This document shows positions 5,359-5,771 of a stretch of DNA of 5,771 nucleotides, in pieces; position 1 is the first letter of the stretch; each line of letters begins with the position of its first letter. A model generated the notes under the pieces. It was not told where the DNA came from. It saw nothing but the letters and a program-made list of their open reading frames with translations, and searched no databases. Source of the stretch: Ruminococcus flavefaciens (GTDB lineage Bacteria > Bacillota > Clostridia > Oscillospirales > Ruminococcaceae); the NCBI GenBank assembly GCA_002350065.1, contig DEDQ01000073.1:15867-21637 (forward strand), read 5' to 3'. The translations under genes were made by a program, and so were the position numbers.

Positions 5359-5771
5359 ATGTCAGTTAAAGTTGCTATTAATGGTTTCGGCCGTATCGGT
5401 CGTCTTGCATTCAGACAGATGTTTGATGCTCCCGGTTATGAGGTAGTTGCTATCAACGACCTCACAAAGCCCTCTATGCTCGCTCAGCTCCTCAAGTATG
5501 ATACAGCTCAGGGCGGCTACTGCGGTAAGATCGGTGAGAATCTTCACACTGTTACTGCTGACGACGAGGCTGGTACAATCACTGTAGACGGCAAGACTCT
5601 TACAATCTATGCAAAGGCTAACGCTGCTGAGCTTCCTTGGGGCGATATCGGCGTTGACGTTGTTCTCGAGTGCACAGGCTTCTACTGCTCAAAGGACAAG
5701 TCTCAGGCTCACATCGACGCTGGTGCTAAGAAGGTTGTTATCTCTGCTCCTGCAGGCAACGATCTTCCTAC
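5359..5771 (+). CDS. gap: Glyceraldehyde-3-phosphate dehydrogenase, N-terminal part (runs off the right edge)
   Basis: The first 137 codons of a type I GAPDH, which oxidises glyceraldehyde 3-phosphate with inorganic phosphate to 1,3-bisphosphoglycerate in glycolysis. The dinucleotide-binding motif NGFGRIGR spans residues 8-15, and AINDL (31-35) supplies the Asp at 34 typical of NAD-preferring glycolytic enzymes. LLKYDTAQG (44-52), ECTG (104-107) and KKVVISAPA (124-132) are family landmarks. The catalytic Cys motif (SCTTN) lies past the end of the window. Codon choice is rich in GCT, GTT, ACT and AAG and differs from the minus-strand operon, consistent with strong expression and not with transfer. 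It has its own promoter and an AGGAGG site, and is divergent from the kinase-like gene. Confidence 0.98.
   Translation, partial: MSVKVAINGFGRIGRLAFRQMFDAPGYEVVAINDLTKPSMLAQLLKYDTAQGGYCGKIGENLHTVTADDEAGTITVDGKTLTIYAKANAAELPWGDIGVDVVLECTGFYCSKDKSQAHIDAGAKKVVISAPAGNDLP

Noticed and set aside
5362..5547. 61-codon minus-strand ORF inside gap
   Set aside because: The plus strand clearly encodes GAPDH here; this frame is an antisense shadow.
1..5771. CRISPR arrays, insertion sequences, tRNA or rRNA genes
   Set aside because: No direct-repeat arrays, transposase-like frames, terminal inverted repeats or tRNA cloverleaf patterns were seen; nearly all sequence is taken up by housekeeping genes.

Overview
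This window looks like core chromosome from a low-to-mid GC Firmicute of the class Clostridia, most likely a Ruminococcus-like member of the Oscillospirales. The evidence is the Firmicutes-type gene order phoH, ybeY, era, yqzL, recO, the strong AGGAGG ribosome binding sites and the consensus sigma-A promoters. The genus is an inference from protein character and gene order; no 16S or other definitive marker is present.

Layout: positions 1-4171 are one tightly packed minus-strand operon, read right to left: a CYTH-domain triphosphatase-like gene, phoH (ybeZ), ybeY, era, a tiny yqzL-family gene, recO and the 5' part of mutS2, which runs off the left edge. Several junctions overlap by 1 to 20 bases. 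A perfect TTGACA-17-TATAAT promoter at 4241-4269 drives it, followed by a short leader containing a hairpin and a T-rich tract. Positions 4360-5133 hold a separate minus-strand gene for a soluble protein that resembles the DHp plus ATPase core of a histidine kinase but appears to lack the phospho-acceptor His and the N-box Asn. A 225-base divergent intergenic region (5134-5358) carries one promoter for that gene and another for gap (glyceraldehyde-3-phosphate dehydrogenase), whose 5' part occupies 5359-5771 on the plus strand.

Functionally, the operon joins ribosome and RNA maturation (PhoH, YbeY, Era: 16S rRNA 3'-end processing and 30S assembly) to DNA and translation upkeep (RecO recombinational repair; MutS2, a MutS-family ATPase/nuclease). 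Compared with Bacillus, pgpH, dgkA and cdd are missing from between phoH and era, and a CYTH gene sits at the head. gap is an isolated glycolytic gene with codon use typical of high expression (many GCT, GTT, ACT, AAG codons).

Most of the window is ordinary housekeeping sequence. The points worth a second look are the degenerate histidine-kinase-like protein divergent from gap, the ambiguous start and structured leader of the CYTH gene, the 33-residue yqzL gene that standard length cut-offs would miss, and a perfect small palindrome inside the gap promoter spacer.
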